DNA of 64,000 nucleotides, taken from Nansenia antarctica (Eukaryota > Chordata > Actinopteri > Argentiniformes > Microstomatidae). Shown piece after piece: positions 38,025 to 43,628 of the stretch. How positions within the stretch are numbered: the stretch's first letter is position 1; each line of letters starts with the position of its first letter. Where the stretch lies: contig OZ022339.1 in assembly GCA_963989245.1 (NCBI GenBank), positions 62,602,273 to 62,666,272 of the forward strand, in the 5' to 3' direction. The position numbers and the translations under genes are program-made. The notes under the pieces were generated by a model. It had not been told where the DNA came from, searched no databases, and saw nothing but the letters and a program-made list of their open reading frames with translations.

Positions 38025-41000
38025 GCCTAACAGTTTATGTACATGTCCTTCACTATATGTACCGTAAGATAGATAATCATAATCAACACTTTATCCATCC
38101 CTCCCTCCCTACCCCTCCTCTCTCTCTCTCTCTCTCTCTCCCCCCCCCATCTCCAGGTCTGTTCCCGGAGCATCTGATCGAGGTGATGAGCCGTGAGCTG
38201 GCGCTGGAGTGTGATTACGTAAGGGAGGCCAAATGTGCCAAAAAGTTCAAGTAAGTGTTGAAAAACAACCGCGGTAGCTTCCTCTTCACAACCCTCCACT
38301 GAATCAACCTTTATCATGTAAACATCAAAAAGGTCACACCAGGAATCACTGAGAAAACCGAGGGGAACTGATGCTGTTTGATACTATGTCGCATGTGGTT
38401 TGTAGTGCAGATAAAGGGGATTTCAATAATTTACAAGTTAAATTACATTTCTAAAATGTACGTATTACTTTTCCATGCTCAATTCGGCTACACTGTATCT
38501 TATGGATGACGTTTCTTACTGTACAGCCAAGCAACGACGATGAGTTCATCAAAGATTTGCCCCTGCTATTCTTACCACTACTTCTCAGAGTAGACAGTGT
38601 TTTGTTTTTCAAGGGCCAGCCGGGAGTAGCATTCAGTAAATCCTGGCCTAACGAGTGGCCTTGGTGTGGCCCAGCTGGGGAGGATTGTAACCAGGGACTA
38701 AGAATAGCCCCTCTGGATGGCTCGGATGGTGTTAGGTTTCGATGACTTGATATGAACCCGCACCATTCGCATGCTGCCAGCTTTTAAATATAGACAGTCT
38801 GGAAATGGTACAAGGAGACAACAAGCTCTCCACACCAACCTCTCTTCTCCTCTCCTCCCCTGTCAGGGAAGATTGAGAGATGAGGTTTGTGTCCAGAGAG
38901 ACGTCTCCTGTTTCATACATACACACCAGATATCACCAGCTGTGGAGGACATGGTTTTCCCCTTGAGCAGGGCTTCCGGGGACTAGGACACTCTCTCCTC
39001 TATGTTCCTTTACTGTAGTGCATCCCTGCCTACTATATGTACTACACTGATGTTTCCACAGTCCAAAACACATGAAGAAAGAGTGTAGTTGAAACTGGGG
39101 TAATAATGCTCTTCTTGTGCGTGTGCGTGTGTGTGTGCGTGTGCGCGTGCGCGTGTGTGTGTAGGGAGCTGCTGAAGGACCACCCATTCTTCTACGTACC
39201 AGACGTAGTTGACGAGCTGAGCAGCAGTCACGTCCTGACGACCGAGCTGGTCCCTGGCTTCCCATTGGACCAGGCCGAGGAGCTGTCCCAGGAACTCAAG
39301 AACGAGGTGAGAGCTAACATTGGTCAGATCTCAAAAGTCTTTCCTTTCTTCCTTGTGTCCTCCATCTTTGCCTCCTTCTCAAAATGCTTTGGAGAAGAAG
39401 CTCAGAGAGGAGGAACGCCAGAGGTTCTCCTCCAGTGAGTTTTGAGGAGGAGGAGACGGAGGACGCAAGGAAGCAAGGGAAGACTTTTGAGGTTTGACCA
39501 CTGTCTCTGTATACATCAATAAAATGAAGGACTACCGCAGTGTTCCCTAAACAATGATGGGTGAATCCTTTTGGGACCTGGCCTTTTGGACCCTTGCTAG
39601 CAAGATGTGTTGTGTTTAGTTGGTAAGGTAGATAGGTAACAATTGTAATGTGCTAAATGCCTTACTTAAAATGATGTTATTGATGTAAAAAAAAAATCCA
39701 CTGGGGCTGACCTGCTTGAACCAGGGATATTACACCTCTGCCCCCATGATTGTGAAATAATTTCCACATATTTGTAATCTTACTATTAACTCAGGTGCTA
39801 TCTCCAAGGTCTAGAAGGCAGCCCATGTGCTCCCTCTCCATAGAAGGTGGTGACTCCACCGATCTAGATAACTATCGCCCAATATTAGAATCCTTGGGCA
39901 ATTCTCAGCTTCGCTCTTAAGCCCAATGCACACGGCGGACGATTTTGTCGCACCGCGAATTCTATTCCATTGTTTTGAATGAGACAATGCACACGGCGTG
40001 CGATGCGATTTTGTCGCACGACAACATTCGATTCTCCGTTCACACCCACACACTTCGGTGGTGTGAATTGAGTGTGTGCATTGGCCTTTACTTGTCCAAG
40101 AACGGTACCCTGAGCACACGTCAACCAGGCTTTCCACCAGGACACAGTAGTATTTCAACGGCATCCCTTGTAGTCAGTGATATTGTTTGTGCCCGTAATA
40201 TTATTGTGTTGTTATAAAACATTGCGCTGCCCTTCACTGTTAGTAAGTCAGTTGTCCCCAGTTGGTTAAGATTAGACTGTTCGCTGACTTGCAGGATACA
40301 CTGAGATGCCTTAGTTTCTCTGGGCCATTTCAGAAACTTGATTGCCGAATTCTTTGTGAAGGATTGTTGTTGTTATGAATGATTATATGTAATTGTATTG
40401 TCAATAAAATAAGAAAATTCCTTTATGCGAGTCTCGTTGAAGACACCTGCTCCACATAATATGTGACATGTTCTAATGCTTTGGTCCTCATATCGGGATC
40501 CGATGTAACGATCAGACTTTTCTTTAGATTTTTTTTTATCCATTTCCGCGTTGTTGAAAATCAATGACACATCACTAGTCAACTAACACAGCTTGTTTTG
40601 TGAGCCTGCTAACAATGTAAAGTAGTTAACTAGGTAGCAGTGGGGATTACTCACCGAATCCATTGCATTGCAGTATTTTGGCTTGACTAGCGAGTTTGTG
40701 TTGTACTTCTCAACAATGTTGAAACGTAGTTCCGTGTTTCAAAAGAAAAGTCCGATAATTTGATGGGTTGCCGATATGAGGACCAAAGCATTAGAACGTG
40801 TCACATATGAACACATACTATACTACTACTACATGAACAAACACCTTCTTCTTCTTCGGCGTATGGGTAGTTGTTTTTCCTCTCCACTCCACCAGGCTCG
40901 GGGCCGAGGGGCTACCCTTTTACCACCCCGAGACCTGGTTGAGGGGCTCACCCGGGCTATATTTCTGGACACCCCTCCAGAAGCCACGTCATCGTCTCGT

Positions 41001-43591
41001 CATCTAATACCGACAGACCATGCATCCCGTTGGGTGGGTGGTACACCGGGCAATCCAGGATAATATGGTCTGCGGTTTGGTCCTCTGCGCCACACTCGCA
41101 CGACGCATTTGGGGCCAAGCCCCATCTGTGCATTGATGAGCGGAAACGCCCGACGTCGGTCCGGAGACGATTGAGCCTCACCCAGGATAGCCTTGGCAAG
41201 TCCATCCCGAGGGGCTCAGCGCCGGCGACTGGGATGTGGTCGCGGAGTTTGGAGGTGTTAGCCTCCCACTCCGCGCGCCACATATAATCCGCCCATCCTG
41301 CCGCACTGATGTTGAGATCTCTGCATTGCTGCCTGAGATCCTGTGCGGCAGGCACAAATGGGTGTCTCGACTTGAGACGCCGGGAGGGCTCCGCTGTTAT
41401 AGTGAGCCTATCATGGAGCAGATGGTTATTAAGCTCCGCGGCCCGGCAGGCGAGACGTGCTGTGGCTCCCATGCGGCGGAGGCCTGCGGGCTGGATGCCT
41501 GCTAGGATGGGAAGGTTGTCCACGGGGGTAGGACGCAGGCATCCTGTCACAATGCGCAAGGCTTCGTTTATAGGCGAGTCGATGAGGCGGGTGTGGGCAC
41601 TGCGACACCATACTGGGGCGCAGTATTCACTAGTTGAATAAACGAGGGCTAGGGCTGCCGTGCGCAAGGTCCTTGCGCCGGCGCCCCAGCCCGAGCCAAC
41701 CAGTCGCCTCATCAACGCCACACGAGCTGTTAACTTCTTGCGCAGTGACTCGAGGTGTCGGCGAAACGTGAGCGTCCTGTCCAATGTCACGCCGAGATAG
41801 ATTGGCTCAGCGGAACATGGCAGGGGAGTTCCATCTAGGTGTACTCTAAGCTCACGTTTAGCCTCCCTGTTGTTAAGGTGGAAGGCAGCCGACACCGTCT
41901 TTGCCTCGCTAAGCTTCAATCTCCATTTCCGGAAGTATGCCACTAGTGTCTGCATGTCCTGGCTCAGAATCCCCTCCACAGACTGCCAATTTCCAGCAGA
42001 GTACACCACTGCGAGGTCGTCTGCGTAGGCGTACTTCCGCGAGAGTGTGTTGGGCAGGTCATAGGTATAGATATTATAGAGGAGGGGGGCCAGGACCGAT
42101 CCCTGAGGGACGCCGTTCTTAAGGCGTCGAAGCCTGCTTAGCTGTCCGCGACCGGTGGTGAGGGTAAAGCTGCGGTTACGGATGAGCTCCATGATCATTC
42201 TGACCATGTGCCTGTCCGGCAGCAGGCGGAGCAGCTTGCAGGAGAGGCCGCGATGCCATACGGTATCGTAGGCAGCCGTCAGGTCTATAAAGACGGCCCC
42301 GGCCTTCTTTTTTGCCGAAAAGCAATCCTCGATGTCTTGAGTCATAAGGGTGACTTGATCTACGGTCGACCTCCCGCGTCGGAACCCGGCCTGCTCACGT
42401 GGGAGCAAACACCTGCTCCACATAATGTGAACCACACTGTGGTTCATGGCACTGAAATATGGTGGTGGTGTTGTACTGCCCTCTGGTGGCATGAGCATTG
42501 AAACTGCAGATGGAAAATAACAGGATCTTTTCAATGTCTCTGAAGTGTCTTGGTTTTTTCCTCTCCTCCCTTCTCATCCCCTCTCTGCTCCCCTCCTCAC
42601 CTCTCTGCTCCCCTCCTCACCTCTCCTCCCCTCCCATCCTCTTCTCCCTGTCCTCTCTGACAGATCTGTGAGAACATCCTGAATCTGTGTTTGAGGGAGC
42701 TGTTTGAGTTCAGATACATGCAGACGGACCCCAACTGGTCCAACTTCTTCTACGACCCACAGACACATAGGGTGAGTCAGCTATTTCAACTCTAGTACCA
42801 ACCTCCTTCATAGGCTCCCATATAGGGTGGTGCCATGTCCACAGTTGAGTTATTTCATCTGGTTTAATTGAAATGGAAGGTCCATGTTTTGGGACTCTCT
42901 AGTCAATTTAAGTTAACGCAAGTGTACAGTATACAATAGCCGAAGCTCTGTCAGTGCTCGGTTGGTCAAGGTTTGGAATGACTAACATTGTTATTGGTCA
43001 CTCAATCCTTAGGTTGCGCTGTTGGATTTCGGAGCAACGAGAGGATTCGACTTGAGCTTCACTGACATCTACATTGAGGTGAGACCTTCCACCCCAGAAC
43101 ACAATCCAATGGTCGACTATACCTGTGTGATGTACATATATACCTGTGTGATGTACATATTACTGCAGCTGATCGTGTCCTCCAGCCTCAAGGCGTGTGC
43201 ACGTGCACGTGTGTGTGTAAACCACATTTATTCTTCGGGGTGGTGTTTACAGTTACTCAAAAAGACTACATTCAGTTTCCTCTGGACAAGGGACAATAAA
43301 GTCTTCCTCTTCTTCAAAACCCAGGTCATCAGGTCAGCAGCAGAAGGCAACAGAGAGGGGGTTCTGAAGAAATCAATAGATATGAAGTTCCTCACCGGTT
43401 ATGAGTCAAAGGTGAGTTCCACTTCACTTCAAATCAAGTGTCATTCCTGCCTCATGCTATAATACATGATCTACAATTGTTCTGATCCACGATAAAGGAA
43501 GTTGCCTCTTAAACCATTTCAAGACATGAAATTGCTTGAGAATACCTTCGGCAATTGCTGTGGCTTCTCACAAACGCACACGAGAGCATGT

Positions 43592-43628
<37 letters not shown>

